A stretch of DNA of 64,000 nt from Tillus elongatus (GCA_964006375.1 OZ023267.1:35475766-35539765); one strand, 5' to 3'; positions 42,526 to 56,940 are shown, counted from the first letter of the stretch. The notes: generated from the sequence alone by a model not told the origin. Made by a program: numbers and translations.

Positions 42526-43400
42526 CTTTTTGTTCTGTGTTAATTCCATTAAATTATTGCCTCAATCCATCCATTGGATTAATATTAAACACCTAAATGA
42601 CATAAAGGTTTAATTGATATAGCTAGTTGTTTAATACTTAAGTTTAAAGGCTATGAAGCTATACAGCTGTACAGGTCCGTAATAGGAATTTTCTTGATTA
42701 AGGGCGAAAAAAAGCCTAAAATGGTACTAAACCACAAAGTGTGACACATCGCTGCATTTGAAATAAAAGGGGCTTTCAGAATGTGATATCAGAAAAAGAG
42801 GGCAGTATTTTAAAAAAAGAAGTTGATGGTCCCGGCAACACGAAACGTCGGATTCAAAAATTAGGAATGCTACGTTAAATAAAATGGAAAATGTCTGTGA
42901 AGAAGTGTCATTGGTATTTGTGTAGGTCCATCATTAACGCCAGAAAAACATAATATATAAATATTTTTCAAATTATCTCAAAAACGAAAAAATTTTCGTA
43001 TATGTCTAACCGCCAGTTTGTTTTTGTTGGGATTTTGAGTGCGCAACTTTTCTCCCGTTTAACCAAGTCTGTATCTGCTACAGTTTTGGAGATCCCCATA
43101 ATGGCCCTTCTTGCCTTGGACACACTATATCTAGACTATGTGGATAGAGCAGGTAAAGTATCTTTTTTAGTGAATTTTCTTAAAAAAATTATTTTGAATT
43201 TTGGCAAAGAACTTAAAGCGGATACAAGTTATGTAGAGAAAATGTCGCAACAAGTGTGTTTTACAAGTCTTTAAGTTTCAGCTTCAAGCGTCATTGTTCT
43301 TCATTTTACTAAAATGTTTCCAGAAAATTCACCTCAAATAGACCCTTTCTCCGGTGGTTTAGCAGTAGTTTTAGTTATAAAGTTTGTGGTATAATTGTCT
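42526..43400. other. No gene recognised
   Basis: Contains an open frame at 43002-43274 (90 residues, no known domain, N-terminal hydrophobic stretch) that I cannot support as a gene. Confidence 0.45.
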
Positions 43401-45216
43401 AGACCGATTTGCGTCCAGAGAATTTTTTTAAGAAACTCTGAAACACGTCAATTTTAATATTGAGGGGGACATGTTTTGACATGAACTCAGCTTTGTCACA
43501 TTAACCCCTTAAGGGTGGTGATAACAACCCTTATATTTTAAATAGGGAACATGGGTCGAGTGTTACATCATTTGAAAGCTCTTCCTTTTCTGAATTCAGC
43601 ACACAATTTTTTTTGGAAGTTTTATCAACTCGTTTAAAAATTATTCACAGTTGGAATTGCAAGAACGTATTTCATTCATTGTGATAAGAAATGCACTAAT
43701 TAGTTAATTTTTCGTTAAAAAAACTAAAAACAAAACTAAACGTTAAAAAATGTTTATTTACTTAAGTAAGTGTTCAAATTGTTGACCACCATCTTCCATA
43801 CAAAAGTACAAATTTAGTTTAAAACGAGCTCTGACGTTCTGGAGCATTTGTGGAGTTATTAGACGCCATTCTTCAACAATGCATCGTCGTAATTCTTCCA
43901 GGGGCTCCGGTTCTGTTGCGTAAAGTCTACTCTTTAAATGGCCCCATAGAAAGAAGTCTAAAGGAGTTAAATCCGGTGATCTAGGGGGCCACTTAATAGC
44001 ACCTCTACGCCTAATCCATTGCTCTGGAAACTCTCTGTTCAAAAACTTCCTAACAAGTTGTGACAGATGCGATGGAGCTCCATCTTGTTGAAACACTAAT
44101 TGATTTTCTTGATAGTGATCATCATTTTCAACAATGTCAATTAGTAGAGGGTAAACGATATCTTCTAGTAACTCCAAATACGTTTCGCCACTCAAACTGC
44201 CATCAAGAAAAATTGGTCCGATTAAACGGTCTCCAAAAACGCCAGTCCAGACTGCCCAATAACGACAATTATGACGATTGACTGTAGAGTTTAATAAAAA
44301 CGTACACTCGTCTGAAAAACAGATATTGAACAAAAAGTTCCCGTTATCAGCTATTCGTGCAGTCATAACTTCACAAAGCTCCAACCGCCGATCAAAATCA
44401 TCTTCATTCAGTTGTTGTACAAGATGAATTTTATACGGGTGAAATTTATGATGCTTCAATGTTCTCTACATAGTTCTTCTTTTGATGTTTGAAACAGTGG
44501 CCAATTTTCTCGTGCTCAAAGTTGGGTCTGCAGCAATTTGTCCTAAAACTTCGATCTCAGTAGTCTCATTTCTAACCGGAAATTCACGTTCAGGGTCCCG
44601 TTTTTTGTTGGCTACTGAACCACTTTGTCGAAACTTTGCAACTAACTCCAAAATGTATTTTTTGTTAACATCTCTGTTCGGATGTTGTTCATTAAACAAA
44701 TTTGCGGTACGGTTTGCACAGCCATCGTTTTTGAAAAAAAGAGTAATTATTTCAACTCTTTCTTCTACAGAATACACCATTGTGAAATTAATTTTCGGTG
44801 GTACTATCAAGTATCAAACCGACCTATAAACTGAAATAATGAACCGCATTTCTCTCATTGCGATAAGAAATGTTCTGATAGTCAATCTTTTGTTTACAAA
44901 CCAACAAAACATTGACTATCAGCACATGTCTTATCGGAATGAGTGAAATGCGTATTTGCATCTTCAACTGTGAATAATTTTTAAACGAGTTGATAAAACT
45001 TCCAAAAAAATTTGTGTGCTGAATTCAGAAAAGAAAGAGCTTTCAAATGATGTAACCCTCGACCCATGTTTCCAATTTAAAATATAAGGGTTTTTATCAC
45101 CACCTTTAAGGGGTTGAGTTTTATGTCAAAACATGTCCCCCTCAATATTAAAATTGACGTGTTTCAGCGATTCTTAAATCTCTGGAGGCAAATCGGTCTG
45201 TTTCGCTTTCAATGCG

Positions 45217-45224
<8 letters not shown>
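43401..45224 (-). mobile_element. Mariner B2: DD41D mariner, left end truncated
   Basis: Same family as B1. The left TIR starts only at AGACCGATTTGCGTCCAG, so about 27 terminal bases are missing. The right end is intact (complement of TAGGGTAGCGCATTG) and abuts a TA microsatellite. The terminal repeats share the CCCCTTAAGGGTGGTGATAA block. Confidence 0.85.
43758..44780 (-). pseudogene. Mariner B2 transposase, inactivated
   Basis: Starts at the ATG at 44778-44780 (MVYSVEERVEIITLFFKND, an N-terminal HTH). A TAG replaces a Gln codon near 44467, between RRTM and RTLKHHKF, splitting the gene. An in-frame loss of about 19 codons follows RHNCRYWA, removing the stretch before VWTG. The catalytic residues remain: FSDECTF, FQQDGAPSHL and SPDLTPLDFFLWG, with DD41D spacing. 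The C-terminus ends FEHLLK. Dead, but it gives a cleaner catalytic core than B1. Confidence 0.87.

Positions 45225-45311
<87 letters not shown>
45225..45311. repeat. (TA)n microsatellite between mariner B2 and family X
   Basis: About 87 bp of pure TA directly following the right end of mariner B2. Confidence 0.95.
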
Positions 45312-45314
<3 letters not shown>

Positions 45315-45430
45315 CTCAAACGGACCTTCGTTTCGGTTTCTAGAGGCCCAAATTAGCGTCATTTGAAAAAAATTAAAGTCACACCATCGATACCTCTCTA
45401 TTAGCGAATTTTTGCTGAAACTTATAGACA
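45312..45430 (-). repeat. Family X repeat, diverged R1 half
   Basis: TTCTAGAGGCCCAAATTAGC, then GTCATTTGAAAAAAATTAAAG and GATACCTCTCTATTAGCGAA correspond to the R1 half. Its R2 partner is not found on the far side of mariner B2, whose left end is also truncated, so a deletion probably removed both. Confidence 0.6.
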
Positions 45431-46032
45431 ATTAGATCTGAAATTTCAAATAAAATAATTCAGATTATCATTGCTTAACGTTGTAAAAATATTATTATAT
45501 TTGAAAAAGCTACTTAATGCGATAATCTCAAATTTGTATCCTAATGTAAGCTTTTTAGTTGAGGCTGTGCACGTTCCCGAGCTGGTGTTTGTAGATCAAA
45601 ATATGTTTAGCTTATATTAGTTAATAATAGGTTTCGTTCTTTATTAAGTTTGTGAGAATTTATACGGGCCATAACTAATTGGGCACCTTAAAGAAATAGA
45701 CTTGGTGTTTACACACAACGACGTACAAGTTCAAATGTTAAGAGCTCACCTAATTATGAAACTGTTCCACTTTTTTAAATTACACCTACACTAAGAAATT
45801 TAAAGGCGAAATGTGAATCATTAAAAGTGAACTTGTATCACTTGTACAACGAAAAAAGGAAGATCTAAAACAGGTGTTTATCATTCGTTGAAGGAAAATT
45901 GTATTTGGTTGTTTCAGCTTTTTTATAAGATCCATAGTGTAGATTAGTAGACAGCTAACCTAAATTGTTATACACTGAGTTACATATCCGCCAGTACTTG
46001 AAATAATTGCTCAAATATTTTAAAAAAATATT
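45431..46032. other. No gene recognised
   Basis: AT-rich spacer. Confidence 0.5.
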
Positions 46033-46354
46033 TTAACGTCGGCCTATTTCCGTGAATATGGCCAATCACCGACGCCAGGGAGCAGTTTTAACTCACGAAC
46101 CTCCGTCTTTCTCTAAGAATAGGGATCTTTAACGTGCCCAACATCACATGGGCACGGGACTGACGGCTTTTCGCCCCCTCCGAAGGGCAGAACATGCAGA
46201 CATTCAACTTGCGCAAATACAATGCCAGAACCTCGGTTGATGTTAATTTATTGCAGTTTGTACTGAAAAAGTAAAAGAGAAACACTAGGAATCGAACCCA
46301 GTACCCTTCGGTTCAGAGGCACACGTTCTTACCCCTGGACCACCGAGGCTCCTC
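46033..46354 (-). mobile_element. tRNA-derived SINE (copy b)
   Basis: On the minus strand the head reads GCCTCGGTGGTCCAGGGG (A box) and TGGGTTCGATTCCT (B box). A core with GGGCACGTTAAAGATCC follows, ending in a tail of the form CGGAAATAGGCCGACGTT. It is the most complete SINE in the window. Confidence 0.75.
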
Positions 46355-46424
46355 GATCTTCAAAATTAAGCTCGCTAATGCAGGATGCAATACATAGAAA
46401 TAGACGTAAAAAAAAGTAAATTCC

Positions 46425-46615
46425 TACCGATAAAACAGGGGGTTCCGCAAGGTTCAAACACTTTTCATAACCTTTATAAATGATCTAGCATACTTACAAT
46501 TATATGGCAACTTAACGTTATTTGTCGATGATGCCACTCTAACCTACAGCACGTCGGACTTATGCGAACTACAAGACGAAATGCAGTCGGACCTTAAAAA
46601 CAAAAAAATATCGAG
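46425..46615 (+). pseudogene. Jockey-like LINE reverse transcriptase fragment
   Basis: Two frames carry GVPQGS and then LFITFINDLAYL and LTLFVDDATLTYS, the palm motifs of a non-LTR RT with FVDD in place of YADD. A frameshift lies between them. Only about 190 bp survive; both ends are missing. Confidence 0.75.
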
Positions 46616-46999
46616 AACATAAAAAATTGGCACTACACACTGAAAAAAAAAGTGCCTGCGAAAATAATATTGTATGTGATTAATATTTTCACGGAAAATA
46701 TTTAGAGTAGTAAATATCAATATTTATTTATAAATATATTTATAAATAAACGTTTTGTTATAGTAACTAAAATAGTTACATACTTAATCAGCACATAATG
46801 GAATATAATATATTAAAATTACGACAGACAACAGTCATATGGATACATCCTATCCACTAATTCAGATAAATTATCATCCATCAAGAGATATTCAAACTAT
46901 ATAATAGCGATACTATATATAAGCAATACCAGCGGTGTAGGAATAATGAGTTTTGACACAAATACCAGCAACCAAATAAATAATGACAAAAATTAATGG
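46616..46999. other. No gene recognised
   Basis: Very AT-rich spacer between two LINE fragments. Confidence 0.5.
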
Positions 47000-47255
47000 C
47001 AGCAGGCTCAATCAGGATATAAAAGAAGGAGAATACAAAGACGAGGAAGTCGGTCATCAGGTGAATCTCCAGATTTAGTAAGCAATAGATTTGCCCTCCT
47101 AACAACGTTATCTGATAGCGATCTGACAGATGTGCAGCCAGTAGTAGAAAGAATTCCCAAACCACCCCCAATATATATTCAAGGCGTCATCAAATACCCA
47201 GTGATGACTCGTTCACTTAAAAATATTGTAGAGGAAGAGCAGTACACAACTAATA
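47000..47255 (+). pseudogene. Jockey-type LINE gag (ORF1) fragment
   Basis: The plus frame reads GSRSSGESPDLVSNRFALL, LSDSDLTDVQPVVERI and KPPPIYIQGVIKYPVMTRSL. The NRFALL and KPPPIYIQGV blocks are typical of the region before the nucleic-acid-binding domain in jockey/X-element gag proteins. It ends where the RNase H LINE begins, so two different LINEs are joined here. Confidence 0.65.
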
Positions 47256-47334
47256 ATAGGATAACAGGACATGCAAGAGTTACCAAGGAGGTGGAAAAGG
47301 CGATCCTAATTTCCACCATCGAGGTACGGAATGC

Positions 47335-48410
47335 AGAGGAAGAATATTAGGCTGACTAGGACATACATCCTCCGAATCCCCAGTAGGGATCAGTGGAGAG
47401 AAAGTGACGTTGCATTCCCGCCCGCACTCTTGGTCTGTTTTACCGACAGATCACTGCTGGAGGAGCAGCAATGTTCCGGGCGAGAAAATACATCGATGGT
47501 CTGGGGGTGCGCGAGAGTTATGCTCTTGGCGCATATACCACCGCTTTCGAAACGGAGGTGTACGCTATCCTGTATGTAGCTAATCGACAGGATGTGAGTA
47601 TGAGCCCTGAGAAATGTGTATACATTTGCTCAGATAGTCAGACGTTCCTCTGGTCAGTCTGCGCGACCAGAATTCGGTCAAATCTAGTTTAGGAGTGCGC
47701 TAACGCCATTACGAGACTGTCAAGGACAAAGGAAGTGCCACTTGTGTGGATTCCGGGACACTGTGGCGTCGCGGGGAATGAAGTGGCGAATGATCTCGCA
47801 ATGTTTGGTTCCCGGCGGCTGTTCTGTAGCCCGGACCCTGATATAGGCATAACTAGGAGGGTGGTCTCCGACGCCCTAGATAGGTGGACTGAAGAGGCCA
47901 TGGAGAGACACTGGAGGTTGTTCTGCGGCTTTAGGTAGGCGAGGGATTTCGTGGAGGGGTCGGACAGAGACAAGACGGTCTGGCTTCTCGGTAGGAGTCG
48001 TTCTGCGGTTCGTCGCATCGTTGGGGTGCTGACAGGCCACTGTGCTCTTAGCAGACACCTTGCATTGGTAGGTGTCGAGAGGGAACCCATTTGCCAGGAA
48101 TGCGGCGAAACGGAAGAAACGTCTTACCCCTACCTGTGTGAATTCGAGGCTTTTGGGAACCTTCGAACAGAATTGTTCGGTTCGAGGACTCTGCAGAGGA
48201 GCCAGGTTCCGTCCAATAGAAGACCGTCATGGGATCGGAAGGGAGGAAGAGTAGGGCATGGTTGCTGGGTTGCCGTGGTTGGCAACAAGGACCCGTTGTG
48301 GTCTACTTGCCTGGCGTTAGCCTCCCCACCACTGCTACTACTACTACTAGGTCACCTTCTGTTCCCGGGTTATTTGTTGTGGCATTGGAGTATTTGATAT
48401 CTCGATTTAG
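47335..48410 (+). pseudogene. RNase H-bearing LINE (I/R1-like), copy 2
   Basis: Same family as 23985-25765. It starts near IRLTRTYILRIPSRDQW, shows RNase H pieces (VCFTDRSLLEEQQ, YTTAFETEVYAILYV, YICSDSQTFLW, LVWIPGHCGVAGNEVANDLA) and the Cys segment CQECGETEET, then a shared 3' tail (HGCWVAVVGNKDPLWSTCL). Frameshifts near 47470 and stops at 47690 and 47936 kill it. RT is absent, a deeper 5' truncation than copy 1. Confidence 0.85.
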
Positions 48411-48436
48411 GTCAAATAGGTTCCAAAAAGCCTGCA

Positions 48437-50649
<2,213 letters not shown>

Positions 50650-50790
50650 ATATTAACATATAAAAATTGAAACTCACCCCGGATATGGGTTCTAGGGGTC
50701 CTAGATCGCACTCATTTGAAGATATTTTTAATTCAAAAGTCGCAATCTCTCAGTTAGTGAATTTTTTATAAGAAAATTCACTAAAATGTA
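50650..50790 (-). repeat. Family X repeat, R1 half (partner of 48437)
   Basis: AAATTGAAACTCACCCCGGA, GGTTCTAGGGGTCCTAG, then a small inverted repeat TAGTGAATTTT and AAAATTCACTA at the outer end. Confidence 0.75.
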
Positions 50791-51809
50791 AACGCTCTGT
50801 ACTTATACGGGTTCGCGAGGTAAATCAGTTGAGTTAATGTATTTTCATATGTATGACTCTAGAGTGAGTCACTGACTATGTCAGAACTCGTTGAGTCAAT
50901 ATATACTGAATTAACTTTAAAAAAAATGTTGTTATCCTTACCTAGTAAAACCGTTTTATGCTAAATATGGATGTAGAGACATTTTCTCTGGCTACACAGT
51001 TGCTTGTTTCCTTCTCTGTAGCCGGAATCGCCGTTTACGTCATCGTCAGACAGCAGAAAATTGAATTTATTTCTACACATTCATGATATTAAATTAAAAT
51101 GCGTTGCCACGTCGGGGTATTTTAGGCAAAAAAACCTATACTTATGTATGAAACCAACTTTGAAAAAGAAATTTCAATGGGCAAGCAAATAGCATTTGAT
51201 AATGGTTAACAGAGTAATAATAGATAAGATGAAAGGCAGAAAAAATAGAGAGAACAGACTAAAAAATAATAACAAATAATATAAAACAATGTTGGCTATG
51301 CGACTGCAAGGTTCAGGTCGGCAAAAAGTTTCAGATTGAGATACCTTGGTGAGGTGACCTTAACACCTCAGAAAATAGGTAAAATAACATCCAAAAAGAT
51401 AGTAGCTTATGGGGGAGAAAGAGCTTGTTTTCTTTCCCCAATGTGTTGCAGGTGGATTGATCCCACCCTCGCTAACTAGTAGGCTTTGCTAATTAGCGTT
51501 GGAAGAAGAATATGTTGAAGATGTGAACTCTATGTGGACTGTATTTATAACTAGGTGCACTGGATTCCAGAAGGTTTCAATAATACACTTTTTTATATTT
51601 ATGTATGTTGTATTGTTACTATATACACTTTGAACTTAACATTTAATTACAATTTGCGGTTTTACACTTGATTTAATGGGTTACCGAGGAGATTTCACAA
51701 TCTTATTAGCTACTTGCTATTGCTTTTAACTGCGCGTATACTTTCTAATTTAGAAGAAAACACTGACTTTTTACTGTATCACTGTACGAACAGAATTTCT
51801 GTAGGAAGA
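50791..51809. other. No gene recognised
   Basis: No coding signal. Some sequence (about 51440-51500) is less AT-rich but shows no domain. Confidence 0.5.
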
Positions 51810-52115
51810 TTGGAGCTTGAACTAAACTGGCTTAATTACACTAGCGATGTTTAAGTAGAAGATTGGGATCTTAGAAGTTCCAAAAAGCGATGAAGATAAG
51901 ATTCGTTGCAGAACAAGCACTGAACTGGCTTAAACACACGAGCGGTGTTTAAACAGAAAATTGGGAACTCGTAGTCCCAAGAATTTAAGAAGAGGAGATC
52001 AAACGTAGAACTCTACTGTAGAATTGAACTGGCTTAAACACACGAGCGATGTTTAAGTAGAAGATTAGGAACTCGGGGTTCCAAGAAGCGAAGAAGATGA
52101 GATCTGGCGTAGAAC
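51810..52115 (+). repeat. About 103-bp tandem repeat, three units
   Basis: GAACTGGCTTAAACACACG, GATGTTTAAGTAGAAGATT and GAAGAAGATGAGATC-type blocks recur near 51823, 51921 and 52026. Could be an LTR-internal or regulatory repeat; no retrovirus-like gene is nearby. Confidence 0.75.
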
Positions 52116-53267
52116 TGACTTGAACCTTGCGAAAAGCTTGCTTTTATCGAGCTTTCGCGTAACGCTAGGTGACGTAGTTGACATAACATAATATCAGTAA
52201 TACATAATGGCTAACTAGGTAGAAACATTATTCCTAGTGAAGAAAATCCACTGGGTGCATCTTAAGAATACGTCAAGACAGCTAAAGCTATTTACAATAG
52301 AGGACCTAACGGTATATAAGTATTCTTTGTATGGCATTGTGCATACAGACGGCTAGAGGATAAAGATTACCAGCAAATTGAAAAGGATTGTCAAATCCAG
52401 AAATAACTACTTCCAGGTAGAAACTTAAAAGATAGTGCAACCGAATGAAATTAAAGAGACAGGGGCGTACCAATATGTTTCTCCAGCAGCTTACATAAAT
52501 AGTCTGAAAGTTTTGGGCAACTATTAGAAAAATGATGCACAAAAGACCCATGCAACAGCCCCGAGAGGCCAAAGACCTATACGACTGATTAAGCAATCTA
52601 CAATCTAATCAGCTAACACGCCCCTGTATTTTCTACACGTGATAAGGAAGCACCTGTTTAAGTGCTGAATTTCAAATTGTAAATTAAAGAGTAGGTATAT
52701 CTAGGTATATATTTCGGAACGACTGTATAAATTTCATTTTTATATAGAGCTATTTAGGATTATTAAACGATTAGTGTATACTGGCAGTTATAATTTCCAT
52801 TGCGTATTATAATTTCGTATAAATGGATGTGTAGGTAATTTTGCATTAGTCAATTTGCATTTGATAATTCAGTCGGGTTCTTACAACATAATGCATACCA
52901 TTCATTCTACTGTAGGTGGTCATCATGACCGAGGTAATTGCTTCATACATAAACGCACAATTTAGATTTTCCGCCTTGTTACCGCATACGACAATTTGTA
53001 TTTGTATATGAATACATCTAATCTAAATACAGATGAGGAAGGTTTCTTTGTACCGTTTTCCTTTGACAACATTTTAACTGATTTGTTGTTCTTCGGCAAT
53101 AGGGTCTGTCCAACCAAAAATATACACGTGAGATCACTGGATTCTCTTATACAGGGTGTTTCAGCATGTACCCAACATACTCTTAAGAGCTGGCGACATC
53201 GAGCTTATTCTCGAAGTGCACATAAAAATTGTACGCTAGCAACACCGCCTCTTCCTTAAGCCTGTGG
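52116..53267. other. No gene recognised
   Basis: Open frames at 52306-52596 and 52996-53259 have no recognised domain. Confidence 0.5.
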
Positions 53268-53335
53268 CAAGGGCGGCTCCTCAATAAGTGCGCACGTGCG
53301 CGCGCACTGCCGCCTGCCGTGGAAAAAATAATATT
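53268..53335 (+). repeat. Possible hAT-type transposon end
   Basis: CAAGGGCGGCTCCTCAATAA followed by a GCGCACGTGCGCGCGC tract resembles the CAG.GGCGGCTC ends of some hAT elements. The opposite end and an 8-bp duplication were not found. Confidence 0.3.
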
Positions 53336-53974
53336 TTTGCTATGCTATATTTTAATAAATTTTTATTTTCTTTTTTACCTCCTGCATTCAACAAACAAAA
53401 TTAGTACATCGAGGATCGAGGATCGCAGAGTCGGCAGCCATTAATACAGAATCAGAAGAAGTATAGTCCTAATGGTTCCAGACGTTATCTACATCCATAT
53501 ACATCAGTCGCGCGGCGGTGTGTATTTTTCGGCGCTCTAAAGAAATGCGATACTTCAATGCGAAATGATTGACTATCTTCGTCAAAAACGACCGAATAAG
53601 CAATCTGGTTGTGCGCTTTAAAATTCCACACTTGCAGTTTGCAGTACACTTTTCGCAGAGCGTGTGTAGTAATTTTCCGTGTAGTGCTTCGCGTCGGATT
53701 GATTTTAATTAGATCATTTCGTTCTTGTTTACATGTTTTAACAAGACAATTATTATTAGTATGATGGCTACTACTTCGGGTTGCTTAATAAGTGGACAAA
53801 ATAATTGTGAATATTTTAAAGGTTAACTTTTTAAGGAACTTTTTAACTACTATAACCTATAACTAACCAGAGGAAAACTTGGTAAGTAGTTAACAATTAT
53901 TAAGTTTAGTTAGTTTAGTGAGTAGGTTTTTTTATAATACATTTTCGGGGAAAAATGAGGCGAGCCCTTCATTT
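53336..53974. other. No gene recognised
   Basis: Possibly the interior of the tentative hAT-like element. No coding signal. Confidence 0.45.
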
Positions 53975-54062
53975 TTAGTGAATTTTTCTTTAAAAAAATT
54001 CACTAATAGAGAGGTATCGTGCAAAAAAAATTCAAATGAGCGCGAACTAGGACCCCTAAAAC

Positions 54063-54150
<88 letters not shown>

Positions 54151-54636
54151 ATATATGTATATATGTATCCAACCGATAACTCAAAAAATAAACAACTGAT
54201 TTTGATGAAACTCGGCAAGTGCCTTTCTTTTATTAACGGCTTGGATGAATTCGTTAGTCAGGAAAATCGGATAAGGTTTTCCGGGAAAATATTGAGTTTT
54301 GTTTCAAAAAAAAAATTTTTTTCTCCGAAAATTACAAATATATTTTAATGAAGTTTGGTGGATATGTTGCCTTGTAAAAGACCTTACTACACACTCAAAT
54401 TCAACTTTATATCTTTTTATAAAATTGTGGTATTCAAATTTTAAATTTTCTTATGAAAAAAATTTTTTCTCCGAAAATTACAAGATTATTTTGATGACAT
54501 TTGGTGGATATGTTTCCCTGAGTAAGACATCACTATACACCAAAATTCAACTTTCTAAGTTTGTAAAAACTTCAGTTATTCAATTTTGAAACATTTAATG
54601 AAAATTCACCACCATAACGCACTTGCTGCGTCCCGA
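53975..54636 (+). mobile_element. Family X repeat, complete reference copy
   Basis: R1 half 53975-54062: hairpin-forming TAGTGAATTTTT and AAAATTCACTAA, then AGAGAGGTATCG, AATGAGCGCGAACTAGG and ACCCCTAAAACCC. A TA microsatellite at 54063-54147 follows. R2 half 54160-54636: CCGATAACTCAAAAAATAAA to ACCATAACGCACTTGCTGCG and TCCCGA. No coding capacity, no TIRs and no clear duplication. Class unknown. The internal microsatellite and terminal hairpin recall non-autonomous Helitron/Helentron-like elements, but that is speculative. Confidence 0.65.
54063..54147. repeat. (TA)n microsatellite inside family X
   Basis: About 85 bp of TA, still free of any mariner insertion, unlike the tracts at 8.3 and 48.8 kb. 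Confidence 0.95.
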
Positions 54637-55720
54637 TTTTTTTTTTGCTTGCGCACCCCCAATGCATTAAGGCACGAGCCGCTACTGCCCTGTGGTCTTC
54701 CTTGTTGTTACTGGTCCCGATGTAAGGGGGACAAGGGCAGCCCAGCGGTGAGAGATGGGTCAGACAGAGGCCAGACATGGGACACATTGCGTACTGATAA
54801 AGACGACAATTTTCTGCCCCAGAAAATTATTATGGTATCACAGAAATAAATGATGTTAACAGCTAATTAGAGAATTAACAAACGGTTTTAAAATCACTTT
54901 TGTAAAGACGTGAGCCGATTTTATTTAGAATATTTAGTAGGTTCTTTCGTATCTTCTCATAGTCTTTTAATATGAAACTCACCAAGTCATGTGTTGGCAC
55001 AAACGTCATATTTTTTATAAAAACGATAGTTCCGTAAAAATGTCTTTATCGCCTTCCCTAAGCCTTGATATTTCCACTATGTGCTAGATTTTCAGTCTAA
55101 AACTTAGATAGAGGCCGTTCATCAAACTAAAAATATAGCGAATTTTAAAAATTAATTGAATCCTTTACTTAAAAAACAATCACATCATTTTTCATATCAT
55201 GTCATCTGTCATTTTATTGTTGAAAACTATTTTCAGGATTTTAGTGGCCGAAATGTCTCGAACGCTACTTGGGGTATTATGTTCTACCCGTGTTATTTGT
55301 ATTGTTTGGTTCTGTAGTATCCATTAATCTACGTATGGCAGCTAACTTATCTGCCTCTGTCAGGCATCGTACACTAATCACTTAAGTCGTTTCAATTGAT
55401 GTCTTTAAGATTTTATTTTTAATTTGGAAAAAAACTCCAAAGTTTGTGAACCAAATTACTTAAAATTAGCAACAGAGGTTTATTTGCACCATTTCTAGCT
55501 ACATGTAAAGTTCCGTTCCAGTTACTCTGATACTTTCAAAAATTTAGCGAATTCAAAAACATTTTTGTATATTTTTCGAGGAACAAATGTTCGTTATAAC
55601 TGATTTACGAACTCGTCCGCTGTGTTAACAAAATTAAGATATTTGTTAGGTTCCGTTCAAATCAGTTGAGTATTTTCCGAGTTATTGCTCAGATACACTT
55701 TATAACATTTATCCTTTGTA
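54637..55720. other. No gene recognised
   Basis: 54650-54790 is relatively GC-rich and might be a small LINE 3' fragment. The rest is AT-rich without signal. Confidence 0.45.
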
Positions 55721-55739
55721 TGTAATAATAATAATAATA

Positions 55740-55800
<61 letters not shown>
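55721..55800. repeat. (AAT)n-(TA)n microsatellite
   Basis: A short AAT run, then about 60 bp of TA. No transposon end recognised beside it. Confidence 0.95.
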
Positions 55801-55802
<2 letters not shown>

Positions 55803-56089
55803 CAAAACTATGGATTAAATTATATTAACATTCAGTAATTTCTGTTTTGACGAAATATTTTATGTAAATTTTTGCATAAAATTGATGTCTCCTGTACTTT
55901 TTCAATATGACGTCATCGATATTTTTTCAAATCATAACCCGTTTTTTATTTTGGTGGATCATTGACTTGTCTGAACAATCAAAAGATAAAGGCTCCTACT
56001 CAACAAATGAAAGTATTGTTTCGTTTAAACATTATGTTCGAAATGCAATCCACCGACTTCTTGACAATAAGCAAATCTGTTGACACATT
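55801..56089. other. No gene recognised
   Basis: AT-rich spacer before mariner D; contains a TGACGTCA at about 55909. Confidence 0.45.
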
Positions 56090-56930
56090 CCTCTTGTAAC
56101 ATTGCGAATGATGTCAGGGCTCAACTCATTTCATACCTAATTCGATTTTTCAAATCTTCTAGTTTATTTTGTATGTTAACACAAGTGTTTGAATTTAAAT
56201 ACCTCTATTAAAAAATTAGGTGCGTATGATCTGAGAACCTGGGGGGGGGGTCACTCTAATAGTTCTCGCCTATCAATTTACTTGCCAGGAAAGCAGTCAG
56301 TTAAAAACTCGCGCACAGGCCTTGCAAAGTGCGGAGGTGTATCGTCTTGCTGAAACCAAATATCACCACCTGGTAAATCAGGATCATCAAAACTTGCAGC
56401 AAGAGCAAGAATAAGCTCATTCCTCAGAAAATAACGATATCGCTGAGAATTTCGCGGAAGAATAAATGACCTATGATTCTATCGTGGATTACTCCTGCTT
56501 AACTTACGTTAACTTTACGACGGTGTTGTGTATGTGCTTCAGTCATCCAGTGAGGATTCTCTCTACTCCAATACCTGTAATTTTGTTTAGTCACTGTTTC
56601 ATTTAACCAAAATGATGCTTCGTCCAAAAGAATAATTTGGCGAAAAAGTTTACATTACGGTTGCATAAATCTTGTGTTGTTTCACAAAAATGCATTTCTC
56701 GGTCAGGATCATCCTCATTAAGTTCGTACAGCGGCAGCAGTATATTGTATAAGGATAGTAATTTTCTAATTTTAATGTACGTAATAATGAAAAGCGCTGA
56801 GAAATTTCAGAATCTGCTGCAATTTATCGAGATGCAACATGAGGATTCTCACCCACACTTGAAAAAATATCAAGTTTTACGTCTTCAACAATTTTCGTAG
56901 GACGCCCTGCAATTTGCAAGTGATTACCAT
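56090..56930 (-). pseudogene. Mariner D transposase, heavily decayed
   Basis: Minus-strand blocks from right to left: IVEDVKLDIFSSVGENPH (regulatory/HTH region), YELNEDDPDREMHFCETT, LDEASFWLNETV (first catalytic motif, LDEA for SDES), NYRYWSRENPHWMTEAHTQ, VIHDRIIG, LPGG then IWFQQDDTPPHFA (second Asp; split frames) and VREFLTAF. Many frameshifts. The order and motifs match the DD41D elements of this window, especially mariner A, but the third Asp is not preserved. Ends were not found. Confidence 0.7.
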
Positions 56931-56937
56931 GTTTCTA

Positions 56938-56940
<3 letters not shown>

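Noticed and set aside
43002..43274. 90-residue open frame as a gene
   Set aside because: No domain, no splice or promoter support, and it sits between transposons.
48048..48254. Small overlapping frames on both strands in LINE copy 2
   Set aside because: Off-frame readings of the RNase H/Cys-motif region.
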